A program made the translations under genes and the position numbers. From NCBI GenBank assembly GCA_018820765.1, contig JAHJNN010000002.1:1-64000 (forward strand): a DNA stretch of 64,000 nucleotides. The letters run 5' to 3'. The stretch comes from Gammaproteobacteria bacterium (GTDB lineage: Bacteria > Pseudomonadota > Gammaproteobacteria > Burkholderiales > Thiobacillaceae). Below, one piece after another: positions 48,676-58,294 of the stretch; the stretch's first letter is position 1; every line of letters begins with the position of its first letter. A model generated the notes under the pieces. That model ran no database searches. It was given only the letters and a program-made list of their open reading frames with translations, and was not told the origin of the DNA.

Positions 48676-49914
48676 ATGCTCAACGCGCTGTGGATCGGCT
48701 TTTTTCTTGTCGCCTTCCTGATCGCCTCGTTCAAGCTGCTGGTCCTCGGCGACGCCGGTATCTTCGCCGCGCTGGTGAAGGCGCTGTTCGACAGCAGCAA
48801 GACCGCGTTTGAAATCGCGCTAGGCCTCACCGGCGTGATGGCGCTGTGGCTGGGGGTGATGAAAATCGGCGAGCGCGCCGGCATGCTGGACATCCTCACA
48901 CGCGGCCTGGCGCCGCTGTTCAAACGCCTGTTCCCAGACGTGCCGGCGAACCACCCCGCGCTCGGCGCGATGACCATGAACATGGGCGCCAACATGCTGG
49001 GGCTCGACAATGCGGCGACGCCGCTCGGCATCAAGGCGATGCAGGAACTGCAAAAGCTCAATCCCTCGTCGGACACCGCGAGCGACGCGCAAATCCTCTT
49101 CCTCGTCATCAACACCGCGTCGGTCACGCTGCTGCCGGTCACCATCTTCACCTATCGCGCGCAGCTCGGCGCCGCCGATCCCGCCGACGTCTTCGTTCCG
49201 CTTCTGATCACCACTTACATCGGCACCCTGATCGGGCTCTTCGTCACCGGCTTCTTCCAGAAGCTGCATCTGTGGAACCGTGTCACGCTGGCCTACCTCG
49301 GCGGCACCACCGCGCTGATCGGCGGGCTGGTGCTGTATTTCGGCGGCCTTGATGCGCTGGAGATGACGCGGCAGTCGACCATCCTCAGCAACGTCCTGCT
49401 GTTCGGCATCGTCGCCCTGTTTCTGCTGATGGCGGTGCGGCGCCGCGTCAACGCCTACGAAGCTTTTGTCGAGGGGGCCAAGGAGGGCTTTCACACGGCC
49501 GTCACCATCATTCCGTATCTTGTCGCCATGCTGGTGGCCATCGCCGTGTTCCGCGCCAGCGGCGCGCTCGACCTGCTGATGGGCGCAGCGCGCGGCGCGG
49601 TGCTCGGGCTGGGCTTCGACGCGCGCTGGATCGACGCGCTGCCGACCGCGCTGTTGAAACCGTTTTCCGGCAGCGGCGCACGCGCGATGATGATCGACAC
49701 CATGCAGGCGCATGGCGCGGACTCCTTCGCCGGGCGGCTCGCCTCCATCGTGCAGGGCAGCACCGAGACCACCTTCTATGTGCTGGCGGTGTACTTCGGC
49801 GCGGTCGGCGTCCGTCGCGTGCGCCACGCGGTGGCCTGCGGGCTGATCGCCGACGTCGCCGGCATCCTCGCCGCCATCGGCATGGCTTATCTGTTTTTTG
49901 GTGCAGTAGCATGA
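48676..49914 (+). CDS. Nucleoside-recognition/SpmA-SpmB-like membrane protein
   Basis: A 412-residue protein that joins the SpmA-like (residues 1-200; TMNMGANMLGLDNAATPLG) and SpmB-like (230-412; KPFSGSGARAMMIDTMQAHG) gate domains. In non-sporulating bacteria the fused form is a transporter of unknown substrate. The stop overlaps the ppx start (ATGA). Confidence 0.9.
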   Translation: MLNALWIGFFLVAFLIASFKLLVLGDAGIFAALVKALFDSSKTAFEIALGLTGVMALWLGVMKIGERAGMLDILTRGLAPLFKRLFPDVPANHPALGAMTMNMGANMLGLDNAATPLGIKAMQELQKLNPSSDTASDAQILFLVINTASVTLLPVTIFTYRAQLGAADPADVFVPLLITTYIGTLIGLFVTGFFQKLHLWNRVTLAYLGGTTALIGGLVLYFGGLDALEMTRQSTILSNVLLFGIVALFLLMAVRRRVNAYEAFVEGAKEGFHTAVTIIPYLVAMLVAIAVFRASGALDLLMGAARGAVLGLGFDARWIDALPTALLKPFSGSGARAMMIDTMQAHGADSFAGRLASIVQGSTETTFYVLAVYFGAVGVRRVRHAVACGLIADVAGILAAIGMAYLFFGAVA

Positions 49915-51386
49915 AGACGTATGACGCCCTCGCCGCCGTCGACCTCGGCTCCAATTCCTTCCGTCTCGAAGTCGCACGGGTGGCCGGCGACCAGTTGTAT
50001 CCACTGGATTCGCTGAAGGAGACCGTTCGCCTCGCCGGGGGGCTCGGTGACGACAAGATCCTCGACGAGGCGACGCAGGAATGTGCGCTGGCCTGCCTGC
50101 AGCGCTTTGGCGAACGCCTGCGCGGCCTCTCGCCCGAGGCGATCCGCTGCGTCGGCACCTCGGCGCTGCGCGTCGCCCGCAACGCCGACGTCTTCATTCC
50201 CCAGGCCGAGATCGCGCTGGGCCACCCGATCGAAATCGTCGCCGGACGCGAGGAGGCACGGCTGATCTATCTCGGCGTCGCCCATTCGCTGCCGGCCTCG
50301 CCCGACCGCCGGCTGGTGGTCGACATCGGCGGCGGCTCCACCGAATTCATCATCGGCCACGGTTTGAAACCGCATGAGCGCGAAAGCCTGCACATGGGCT
50401 GCGTCAATTTCTCGAAGCGGTTTTTTGCCGGTGGCGTCATCGACAAGGCCGCGCTGAAAACGGCCGAGATGGCCGCGCGCGTCGAGGTCGAGCGCATCGC
50501 CCGCGAGTTTTCCAAAGACAACTGGCAGCAGGCGGTGGGCTCTTCCGGCACCGCGCGCGCGCTGCGCGAAATCCTCGAACAGTGCGGCTGGTCGGCGCGC
50601 GGCATCACCGCCGACGGCCTCGCCCAGTTGCGCAGCCAACTGATCAAGGCCGGCCACGTCGACGCGCTCGATCTGCCCGGCCTTGCGCGCGACCGCCGCC
50701 CGGTCATCGCCGGCGGCTTCGCCATCATGGCTGGCCTGTTCGCCGAACTCGGCATCGAGCAGATGGACGTCGCCGAAACCGCCATGCGCGAAGGCATCCT
50801 GTACGACCTCCTGGGCCGCTTCCACCAGCAGGACATGCGCGAGGCGACGGTGGACGAATTCGCGCGCCGCTACCACATCGACGCGCAGCAGGCCGCGCGC
50901 GTCAAACGCGTCGCGCTCAACCTGCTGGCGTCCTGCGGCGGCGGCAGCGAAGCCGACGAACGCTTCCTCGACTGGGCCGCGCGCCTGCACGAAATCGGGC
51001 TGTCGGTGTCGCACGGCGGCTACCACCGCCATTCCGGCTACATCCTGGAAAACGCCGACATGCCCGGCTTCTCGCGCACCGAACAGGCGCGCCTGGCGCT
51101 GCTGGCGCGCGCCCAGCGCGGCGCGCTGATCAAGCTGCCGGCGTTTGCCGCCGGCGCGGTGCCGGACAACGACCGCCTGCTGGTGTGGCTGCTGCGCCAA
51201 GCGGTCATCCTTTGCCGCAGCCGGGCCGAGCCGCACCTGCCCAACGTGAAAGCGGAAGCCGGCAACAAGCGCTTCCGGCTGACCCTGCCCGACGGCTGGC
51301 TGGAAAGCCGCCCGCTCACCCAGCGCGCGCTGGAGGAGGAGGCCGCGCACTGGCATGCGGTCGGGATGAAATACGCGTTTGACTGA
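49911..51386 (+). CDS. ppx: Exopolyphosphatase Ppx/GppA family
   Basis: A 491-residue enzyme that removes terminal phosphate from polyphosphate or converts pppGpp to ppGpp. The ASKHA ATPase motifs VDLGSNSFRLEV and VVDIGGGSTEFIIG are intact, as is GSSGTARALREIL. The C-terminal HD-like domain (residues 310-491, HEIGLSVSHGGYHRHSGYIL) matches Ppx of proteobacteria. Confidence 0.93.
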   Translation: MKTYDALAAVDLGSNSFRLEVARVAGDQLYPLDSLKETVRLAGGLGDDKILDEATQECALACLQRFGERLRGLSPEAIRCVGTSALRVARNADVFIPQAEIALGHPIEIVAGREEARLIYLGVAHSLPASPDRRLVVDIGGGSTEFIIGHGLKPHERESLHMGCVNFSKRFFAGGVIDKAALKTAEMAARVEVERIAREFSKDNWQQAVGSSGTARALREILEQCGWSARGITADGLAQLRSQLIKAGHVDALDLPGLARDRRPVIAGGFAIMAGLFAELGIEQMDVAETAMREGILYDLLGRFHQQDMREATVDEFARRYHIDAQQAARVKRVALNLLASCGGGSEADERFLDWAARLHEIGLSVSHGGYHRHSGYILENADMPGFSRTEQARLALLARAQRGALIKLPAFAAGAVPDNDRLLVWLLRQAVILCRSRAEPHLPNVKAEAGNKRFRLTLPDGWLESRPLTQRALEEEAAHWHAVGMKYAFD

Positions 51387-51426
51387 GGGGTTTTGACATT
51401 GCCGGAGTTTCGGCTAAGCAACACTC

Positions 51427-51560
51427 ATGTCGAAACGGTTGATGCAGCGCACGCGCGCAGCCCTTTTCCTCGCCGGCCTGCTGGCCGTGCCGGCCGGCCA
51501 TGCGGAGATGCGCCCGCTGTGGGACGCGGGTCGAGTCCGAGGAGTAGGGCCGGCGCTCAG
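51427..51560 (+). pseudogene. Signal-peptide remnant of a lost exported protein
   Basis: An ATG opens MSKRLMQRTRAALFLAGLLA with a cleavable signal ending AGHA, then only EMRPLWDAG before the sequence turns into the antisense of the next gene. A +1 shift would reach TAG at 51557 after SEE. It looks like the 5' end of a secreted-protein gene whose body has been deleted. Confidence 0.4.
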
Positions 51561-52013
51561 GGCTGGATCGCCGCGTTCGCGATGCCTTCGAGCGCCTTGC
51601 TCAGATTCCCCACGACGGGGCAGTTCGTCGCGCCATGACGCGAGGCCAGCCAGGCGGGGTCGTTGTAGCCGAGCCAGACCTGCGATGCGGCGTCCTCCCA
51701 CACCAGCGCCTTCAGCGGCAGGTCGATGCCCACCGTCTGCTCGCACAGCATGAAAGGCGTGCCGCCTTGCGGGTTGCCGAACACCAGCACTTCGGTCGGC
51801 CGCAGCTTCATGTTCACGCTGGCCGCGCCGGCGGCGTGGTCGACCCGGACAAACACCTTCAGCCCGCGTTTTTTCACGATGTCCTCCAGCCGGTTCATCG
51901 TCTCCTTGGCGCTGTGGGGACTCTTGACGGCAATCAAGCCGTCGCTGGCGGCGGTTGCGAACGTACTTGCCAGCATGAGGCTTGCTGCAACCAACAGGGA
52001 ACGGATAGCCATG
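51557..52013 (-). CDS. DUF302-domain exported protein (copy 2)
   Basis: A 152-residue protein starting MAIRSLLVAASLML with a signal peptide ending FATAA and a GAAAGGAA ribosome-binding site. The DUF302 core is DGLIAVKSPHSAKETMNRLE and EVLVFGNPQGGTPFML. A hexanucleotide microsatellite lies 34 bp upstream in its leader. Confidence 0.88.
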
Positions 52014-52046
52014 TGGGATTCCTTTCGAGTGATGAGGGTTGGGTTC

Positions 52047-52080
52047 AACGACAACGACAGTGACAACGACAACGACAACG
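52047..52080. repeat. AACGAC hexanucleotide microsatellite
   Basis: Units AACGAC, AACGAC, AGTGAC, AACGAC, AACGAC and a partial AACG lie head to tail. It lies between the DUF302 and DUF1223 genes, in the leader of the DUF302 gene. Confidence 0.9.
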
Positions 52081-52093
52081 TAATTCCGGGAGG

Positions 52094-52807
52094 CTATGGA
52101 CAGCCGGACCGCGTCAGCACTTGCAGCGTTGCGCCTTTCGCGTCGAGCACGAACGCGGCCACGCCCAGGTCGGCGGCTTTCCAGCCGGGCTGCAGCGCGA
52201 AGCGGTGGCGGGCGCGGCCCGGGTCGAACGGTCCGGCCAGCTGGCGCACGACGTGGTCGTGATGCAGGGTGCGCTGCGCGTTTTCGCCGGCGCTGACTTT
52301 CGAGCTTAGACGGTTTTCAAACAGGGCCAGGTACAGCGCCGCGTCGCGCCCTGTCGCCGGAGCGATGGCGTGGCTCTCGGCCCGGACGTCGATGCGTTCG
52401 GGCGTCTGGCTGAGCATGAGCGCAAGGCTCGCCGGGGCAGGGGCGTTCGAGGGGGCGGGCAGGCCGCGATGCCAGGCGCGGAAATCGGCGCCGTCGAGCA
52501 TCACCTGCGGCGTATAGACCCAGCCCGACCCGCGGTTGCGGTCGCGCTGGCGCTGGGTGAAGGCGGCCTGGGCATACGGGTCGTGCCAGCCCAGCCGATC
52601 CCAGTAATCGACATGGAATGCCAGCGGTACCACGCCGCTGTCCGCGGGCAGTTGCGACAGCCAGCGGTCGGCCGGCGGGCAGGAACTGCACCCTTCCGAG
52701 GTGTAGAGCTCCAGCAGGCGGTTGCGCGTGTCGCCGCTGACGGCAGTGCAGGTGCCCGCGTGAACAGCGGGTGCGAGCAGGGCACAAAGCAGTAAGAACG
52801 CGCGCAT
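52094..52807 (-). CDS. DUF1223 thioredoxin-like exported protein
   Basis: A 237-residue protein with signal peptide MRAFLLLCALLAPAVHA. The motif LLELYTSEGCSSCPPADRWL is the DUF1223 signature with a CSSC redox pair in a thioredoxin-like fold. Role unknown; perhaps a periplasmic thiol-disulfide protein. Its ribosome-binding site lies inside a hairpin. Confidence 0.9.
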   Translation of the reverse strand: MRAFLLLCALLAPAVHAGTCTAVSGDTRNRLLELYTSEGCSSCPPADRWLSQLPADSGVVPLAFHVDYWDRLGWHDPYAQAAFTQRQRDRNRGSGWVYTPQVMLDGADFRAWHRGLPAPSNAPAPASLALMLSQTPERIDVRAESHAIAPATGRDAALYLALFENRLSSKVSAGENAQRTLHHDHVVRQLAGPFDPGRARHRFALQPGWKAADLGVAAFVLDAKGATLQVLTRSGCP

Positions 52808-52830
52808 GGAAACTCCTCGCTGGAGTTTCC
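52808..52830 (-). promoter_or_regulatory. Hairpin that encloses the DUF1223 ribosome-binding site
   Basis: GGAAACTCC (52808-52816) and GGAGTTTCC (52822-52830) form a perfect 9-bp stem with a 5-nt loop, directly abutting the start codon. On the minus-strand RNA the SD (GAGGAG) is within the loop and 3' arm. Confidence 0.65.
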
Positions 52831-52920
52831 TTAGTCGCGTCAGGGTAGGCAGCCTTACAGATTAAATCCGGGTTTGGTCCTGCGGCTCAGAAAATTCGAT
52901 TCCGGCACCGCGCTCGACGC

Positions 52921-53370
52921 TTACTCGGCAGGAAGCGGGGGGGATATCAGGGGCCGGCGAGTGTGGCGCTTCGCACTTTCAGTGGACATCTGGATCATCG
53001 CCTGTGCATGCACGACAAATCGCGTCAGCGCCTCGCATTTTTCGCGACAGGCGCAGCTTCGGTCCTCGATCAGCCGGGACACCGTCACCGCAAGCGCATC
53101 GCACGCTTTCATCAGGCGCTCGAACCCCGCCGCGCTGGCGCACTCGCGCAAGCGCATCAGCGCCAGGGCATAGGCCGTGATCCTGTCCTGGGTCAACGCA
53201 TCAGGATGGCTAAAACACTGATTCGAAACGATTTCCCCAATCTCGTCCAAGGCGTCCATCGCCGCCGCAACCCAATCTTCACGCGCACCCAGACGCGGCG
53301 CTCGCTCCATGCAATCTGCTGTTGCCAGGCCGGGCCGATGTTTGGAGCTCTGATAGTGCATGTTGCGCAT
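52921..53370 (-). CDS. Hypothetical protein, helical
   Basis: A 149-residue protein starting MRNMHYQSSKHRPGLATADC with GGAGGA 8 bp upstream. It is predicted all-helical with a cysteine-containing segment (RSCACREKCEALTRFVVH) that could bind metal. No family recognised. Confidence 0.6.
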   Translation of the reverse strand: MRNMHYQSSKHRPGLATADCMERAPRLGAREDWVAAAMDALDEIGEIVSNQCFSHPDALTQDRITAYALALMRLRECASAAGFERLMKACDALAVTVSRLIEDRSCACREKCEALTRFVVHAQAMIQMSTESAKRHTRRPLISPPLPAE

Positions 53371-53664
53371 GGCTTGTCCTCCGGATATCGAGACGTCCAG
53401 CGGGTTTGACGCCTTGCTGGCTGGTCTCATAGCGACAGATAGCAGTCGAAACTGAAACGGATGTACCAATCAATATAGACAAGTTGATTCATCTCGCCAC
53501 GAGAACAGCCGGACGCCTTGATTGCTGAGCCGAACCGGCAGGTGTCGGCCCCGATTCCATTTGCAATCAGTCCGTTATGCCATACCCTGAATCACGGCCG
53601 GTCCGGCGCGGGGCCGACGGGGCTCCGCGATGAATTGCCACGTTTTTCCACCAAGGGGATAACC

Positions 53665-54237
53665 ATGAAGCCACGCATCATCGCAGTCGCAGTCCTGTGT
53701 GCCGCTACCTCGATCGCATTTGCCCAGAGCATGGTGAAGCCGACCGGCAACGCGCCGCAATTCCCGAAAGCCTACAAAGAGCTGGCCAAGCAAACCAAGC
53801 CGCCTTCGAACAACTGGCTGCTGGACGCCAACGACGACACCGAGCGGTTTCGCCGTCTGCAGGTCGTCATGGGCGGAACCGATATCCCGATGTGGGAAAT
53901 CGGCTACCGGTACGAGGAGTTGTATGTGGCGATCCAGAAAAACAACTGGGAAATGGGGATTTACCACTGGGACAAGCTGCGGGACCGCATGAATTTCTCA
54001 GGCATGAAGCGCCCGGCCCGAACCCAGAATATCGAAGGCATGTTCCTCGAAAGCGGCGTGTGGCAATCCATGCGGGACGCGCTCAAGTCGAAGTCGCCCG
54101 AACGGATGCGCTCGGAATTCCAGACGGTCCGCGAAGTGTGCATGGCGTGCCACGTCGCCGAGAACCTGGGCTTTCTCAATGACAGTTCCGTTTTCAAGCG
54201 AACCGAGTCGTTCAAGGAACACAAAAAGTCAGACTGA
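53665..54237 (+). CDS. Exported c-type cytochrome, C-terminal haem
   Basis: A 190-residue periplasmic protein with signal peptide MKPRIIAVAVLCAATSIAFA. One CMACH haem-binding motif lies near the C-terminus, and the rest is helical, as in class II cytochrome c'-like proteins. GGGGAT lies upstream of the ATG. A 290-bp gap upstream holds no gene. Confidence 0.85.
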   Translation: MKPRIIAVAVLCAATSIAFAQSMVKPTGNAPQFPKAYKELAKQTKPPSNNWLLDANDDTERFRRLQVVMGGTDIPMWEIGYRYEELYVAIQKNNWEMGIYHWDKLRDRMNFSGMKRPARTQNIEGMFLESGVWQSMRDALKSKSPERMRSEFQTVREVCMACHVAENLGFLNDSSVFKRTESFKEHKKSD

Positions 54238-54295
54238 GTCGCGCCAGGGCGGGTGGCAGCGGCGTTGGGCGCTGGCGGGTCCTTTGCCTGTTTTC

Positions 54296-55432
54296 TTACG
54301 GAAGCTGGGTTTGGCTCCGGCCCATTGCCTTGGACTTGTACAGCGCCTTGTCCGCACGGGTCAGAAAATCCGCCAGGGTATCGTCGTCGCCCAGCCATTG
54401 TGAGATTCCGATACTGACCGACCAGGCGATCGGCCGGCTTTCCTTTCCGGCTTCATGCAAGCGGTTTGCGACCAGCAAGGCGTGTTCAAGATCCGTGTCC
54501 GGAAGAATGGCCATGAATTCATCGCCGCCGAAACGCGCGAGCTGGTCGGTTTCCCTGAGATGGGCTTTGGCTTTGATCGAAAAATCGATCAGCACCTGAT
54601 CGCCCTGAAGATGACCATGGATATCGTTGATGTCCTTGAAGTTGTCCAGATCGACGATCATGATCGACAGCTTGTTTCCGTAGCGTCTGGCATGGGCGAT
54701 TTCCCGCCGCAACTCTTCGGTGGCCGATTTCTTGTTGAGACATTGCGTCAAGTCGTCGTGGCGGCTGATGAACTCAAGATCCTGGCGCAGCCTTTCGGAC
54801 GCAAGCATGATCAGGCCGATCGTTCCCAGCGGAATCGTGATGGAAGGGATCGCGATAAAGACAAGCTGCGAGATCGAGGTGTCGAAAACCCCCGTAGGCT
54901 GATCGAGGCCAAGCATCGGTCCGCCGAGTCGAACGACCCGGATCCCGATCAGGATGGCCAGCGAAAAGAGCAGGATATTGCGCCCCGTCGTTCCGGGCAG
55001 TTGCTTCAGGACCAGGAGCAGCAGGTCGAGGATCACGATCAGGGTGAATGCGTTCAAGGTCGCAATGCGCATCCCGATATCGGGCTGGACGTAGGTGGAC
55101 CATGCCAGCAGCAAGACAAACGAAAAAATGAACAGAAGCACGCCTGTCAGGCCGATTCTCGGGGGCGCGCCGGCAAATTTCCGGGTGCCGGCATTCATGA
55201 TCATGAAGCCGATCAGCACCATCAGATTGGCCATGACGATGCTGAACGCATCCGGAATCATGCCCCTGGCGATGAACAGGGGCAGGCTGAGCGCGATGAC
55301 GAATACGGACGCGCTCCATTCGGCCAGACCCCGAATGTCTTTCGGGTAGCTTCTCGAAATGATGAACAGCACCCCGCTCATGGCCAGTGCCACGAAAAAC
55401 GAAATAATCAGAATAGTGAATGGTGCGTCCAT
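54296..55432 (-). CDS. Membrane-bound diguanylate cyclase
   Basis: A 378-residue protein with about seven N-terminal membrane helices (residues 1-190) and a C-terminal GGDEF domain. The active site RFGGDEF is canonical, with I-site RETD five residues upstream, so c-di-GMP synthesis with product inhibition is likely. Confidence 0.92.
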   Translation of the reverse strand: MDAPFTILIISFFVALAMSGVLFIISRSYPKDIRGLAEWSASVFVIALSLPLFIARGMIPDAFSIVMANLMVLIGFMIMNAGTRKFAGAPPRIGLTGVLLFIFSFVLLLAWSTYVQPDIGMRIATLNAFTLIVILDLLLLVLKQLPGTTGRNILLFSLAILIGIRVVRLGGPMLGLDQPTGVFDTSISQLVFIAIPSITIPLGTIGLIMLASERLRQDLEFISRHDDLTQCLNKKSATEELRREIAHARRYGNKLSIMIVDLDNFKDINDIHGHLQGDQVLIDFSIKAKAHLRETDQLARFGGDEFMAILPDTDLEHALLVANRLHEAGKESRPIAWSVSIGISQWLGDDDTLADFLTRADKALYKSKAMGRSQTQLP

Positions 55433-55726
55433 CTTTCAATTGGCTATCGCTATGTGTTCCCGCGCCGGCACGCCCCGGGCGGCTGGCACGACCCGGCATC
55501 GCCGCGCTACCGGCAATCGCTTCAAGGGATCCGTCTGGGGATAGGGAGCGGCGAGCATGAAGGCCAACAAAGGGGGGCGAAGCCAGGTCCGGTGACGGCT
55601 CGTGTGGCCGGAAACCGGAAATCGGGGCAGACGCCGCCATTATCCTTGGTTCTGCGCTAGAAGATAACCATCCCGAATTGTTTTTGGCTCGCCCCGCCGG
55701 CCACATGCCCGTGCCATGATGGACGC

Positions 55727-56170
55727 ATGACCAAGTCTCAAGCGCCAACACCCTCCCGGCCTTCTGCCTTTTCAGCAGGGGTGGTCGTCGTGCGTCGGGA
55801 GGACAGCGGCTGGCGCCTGCTGGTGCTGCGGGCATACCGCAACTGGGACTTCCCCAAAGGCACGCTGGAGCCGGGCGAATCCCCCCTCGATGCGGCACGC
55901 CGGGAGACAGCGGAGGAGGCCGCGCTCAGCGATCTCGCTTTCCGTTGGGGCGAGGGCTACTGCGAAACGGCTCCCTATCGCCAGGGCAAGGTGGCGCGCT
56001 ACTACCTGGCAGAAACCGCGCAGACGGCCATCACCCTGCCGGTTTCGCCGGAACTGGGGCGCCCCGAACACGACGAGTGGCGCTGGGTGAGCTTCGACGA
56101 GGCCGAACGCCTATTGCCCCCGCGGCTGCGGCCCATCCTGGCCTGGGCGAGAAAGCAGCTTGAGGCATGA
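55727..56170 (+). CDS. NUDIX hydrolase
   Basis: A 147-residue protein with the Nudix box GTLEPGESPLDAARRETAEE. Family members cleave nucleoside diphosphate-linked compounds; the substrate here is unknown. The 294-bp gap upstream (55433-55726) shows no gene. Confidence 0.92.
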   Translation: MTKSQAPTPSRPSAFSAGVVVVRREDSGWRLLVLRAYRNWDFPKGTLEPGESPLDAARRETAEEAALSDLAFRWGEGYCETAPYRQGKVARYYLAETAQTAITLPVSPELGRPEHDEWRWVSFDEAERLLPPRLRPILAWARKQLEA

Positions 56171-56205
56171 ATGCAGCTTTCCTGTCTGCCGCGCTGCAAT
56201 GAAAA

Positions 56206-56227
56206 GCCCGCCGTTAAAACGGCGGGC
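56206..56227 (-). terminator. Intrinsic terminator between two convergent genes
   Basis: GCCCGCCGTT/AACGGCGGGC, a 10-bp stem with an AA loop. On the minus strand the stem is followed by TTTT, so it ends the membrane-protein gene at 56263. Confidence 0.78.
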
Positions 56228-56262
56228 GGAAGGTGTTCGCGCCTGACTACGGCGACAATGAA

Positions 56263-56772
56263 TCAGGCCCCAACGGATTCGCGTTTCTCAAGCCCGAAAT
56301 ACGATTCCGCCGCCACCACACCGAACACGGCGTGCAGGGTCAGGCTCAGCCAGTTGCGCGCATCGGCGAACCAGGGGAAGAAGGCTGTCATGCCGTAAAA
56401 ATTGACGAAATAAATGATCAGCCCAAAGACCGCTCCGACCACGAAGATGAGGCCGGCGCTGGAATCCAGATTGAAGAGCGCGACGATCACGGCGAGGATC
56501 AGGCCGAACAGGATCGCCAGCACAAAGTGAACAGCCAACGCTGCTGCCACCACCCCGGCATCAAAGGTTGCGGGCGGCGGCAACACCTCGCTGCCCATCG
56601 CAATGGCGGCGATCATGCGCGGCGGCGCCCACGGGCTTCCGTCCATCAGCAGCGGCACCAGGCTCATTTCCAGAACCAGGAAAGCCAGGCCCGCGATAAG
56701 GCCGGCCCAGACACCGGCCATCCAGTCGGGCTTGCGATAGGTAAGTCGATGAGTATGAAGAATATCAGGCAT
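56263..56772 (-). CDS. Four-helix membrane protein, unknown
   Basis: A 169-residue protein with about four membrane helices (GVWAGLIAGLAFLVLEMSLV, AALAVHFVLAILFGLILAVI and others). No family recognised with confidence. Separate from the DUF6064 gene by 127 bp. Confidence 0.75.
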   Translation of the reverse strand: MPDILHTHRLTYRKPDWMAGVWAGLIAGLAFLVLEMSLVPLLMDGSPWAPPRMIAAIAMGSEVLPPPATFDAGVVAAALAVHFVLAILFGLILAVIVALFNLDSSAGLIFVVGAVFGLIIYFVNFYGMTAFFPWFADARNWLSLTLHAVFGVVAAESYFGLEKRESVGA

Positions 56773-56899
56773 GGTGCGTCCCTCCTTTCAGCAAATCGCG
56801 GCGACCTGCCGCTCTTACAGACTATAGAGGCTCTTTCTGGATTTCGCAGTGAATCCGCCCACCTCAGGGTGGACTGAACTCACTCCCTGTGTTTGGGTT

Positions 56900-57556
56900 T
56901 CACAAGGGCGTGCCCGGCTTTTCACCACCCGCTTTTGAGCGTGCAATAAGCCCAACGCCAATGGCACCTGCGGCAAGCAGACTGAGATCTTGTGGAACAT
57001 CGAGCAGGAAGGCAGCCTGCGCGCCGACAAATGACCACAGAACGGGAACCACGAGCGGGCTGCGCGGGTAAGGCCTGACCAGCAGCGCCAGCAGTCCTAC
57101 GGTGAATAGCGTAGTGGGACAAGGAAGCCCAAACGTGGGCAAGTCCGGATAGGGGTGCCCCGCGAAAATGGACCATGCCGGATAGATGACAAGCGCGAAG
57201 GCGACCAGCATGACCCCGACCGCACTACGTGCGTTGGGGGCCAGCCTGAATTCAAGCCTGCGAAGGACCACGCCTTGCCAGAGAAAAATGAGCGCGCCTG
57301 CGAGTGAAACCCCTGCGAACACGTAGGCCAGCGGGTTGATGGCCGCAAAGAATGCGAGGTGGTAGGCGAGCGCAAGCCAGGACCACAGAAAGGCGAGGAT
57401 GGCGGACACGCCCGCGCCGGAATGTCGCCGCGGCACAATGACCAGCACGATGGCTGCAACTGCGAACGCGACCAGGACGGTCTGCGCCGGCCACAACGTC
57501 GTGTTGTAGTCGCGGAAGACCCCGTAGAACTGCTCGACGGTGAAGGGAAGACCCAT
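56900..57556 (-). CDS. DUF6064-family membrane protein
   Basis: A 218-residue protein with about six membrane helices. The opening LPFTVEQFYGVFRDYNTTLW and later GLPCPTTLFTVGLLALL match the DUF6064 pattern. Function unknown. Confidence 0.8.
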   Translation of the reverse strand: MGLPFTVEQFYGVFRDYNTTLWPAQTVLVAFAVAAIVLVIVPRRHSGAGVSAILAFLWSWLALAYHLAFFAAINPLAYVFAGVSLAGALIFLWQGVVLRRLEFRLAPNARSAVGVMLVAFALVIYPAWSIFAGHPYPDLPTFGLPCPTTLFTVGLLALLVRPYPRSPLVVPVLWSFVGAQAAFLLDVPQDLSLLAAGAIGVGLIARSKAGGEKPGTPL

Positions 57557-57608
57557 GTTCTTTAGCCCGCCTCGACGAGCGCCGCGAGCTGGCCTGGCGC
57601 CTCGGATT

Positions 57609-58259
57609 CTATGCGCCAGCCCGTCGTGCAGTCATCAAAAACACCGGGTAGTCGCGCGGCCCGGTCGCGTGGTCCTTGGCGATGCTGAACACGGTCTGGA
57701 ATTGCAGGTCGGCAAACCCCGCCTGTGCGGCGCGCCGGCCCAGGTCGGCCTGGTCGAAGCCGTGGTGCACGTCGACCTCGATCCCGTGAAACGAGCCGTC
57801 TTCCTGGTCCAGGTCGGCAATGCACAGATAGCCGCCGGGCTTCAGCAGGTCGTGGAAGATGTGAAGGATGTGGTCCGTGTCCGGCACGTGGTGCAGCGTC
57901 ATCGCGGTGACGATCAGGTCGAATTTTTTGGACGGGGGCGGATCGGCCAGCAGGTCCAGCTGCAGCGTCGCCATGTTGGAAACGCCCAGCGCCGCGATCT
58001 TCTCGTTCACCACCTCGAGCATGCCGCCCGAACTGTCCGCCATCAGGATCGCACCCAGCTCATCCTTGAGCGGAAACGACAGCAGGCCCGTTCCGCAGCC
58101 GTAGTCCAGTGCGTTCATGTGCCGACGCAAGGGCACGGCCTTGCGGATGGCGTCGGCAATTTTCAGTCCGCGTTCCCGGAACACGGGGTTGTCGTCCCAT
58201 TGGCGGGCTTTGCTGTCGAAGTGGGCGGCGTCGAGTTTGGTGGGTTGGGTGTGGGTCAT
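57609..58259 (-). CDS. Class I SAM-dependent methyltransferase
   Basis: A 216-residue protein with the SAM motif LDYGCGTGLLSFPL at residue about 52, DLIVTAMTLHHVPD and LLKPGGYLCIADL. Substrate unknown; the layout resembles small-molecule methyltransferases of the UbiE/type-11 group. Confidence 0.9.
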   Translation of the reverse strand: MTHTQPTKLDAAHFDSKARQWDDNPVFRERGLKIADAIRKAVPLRRHMNALDYGCGTGLLSFPLKDELGAILMADSSGGMLEVVNEKIAALGVSNMATLQLDLLADPPPSKKFDLIVTAMTLHHVPDTDHILHIFHDLLKPGGYLCIADLDQEDGSFHGIEVDVHHGFDQADLGRRAAQAGFADLQFQTVFSIAKDHATGPRDYPVFLMTARRAGA

Positions 58260-58294
58260 GAAGGGAAATAAGGCTGGTGATGGATCGGTTTGAA

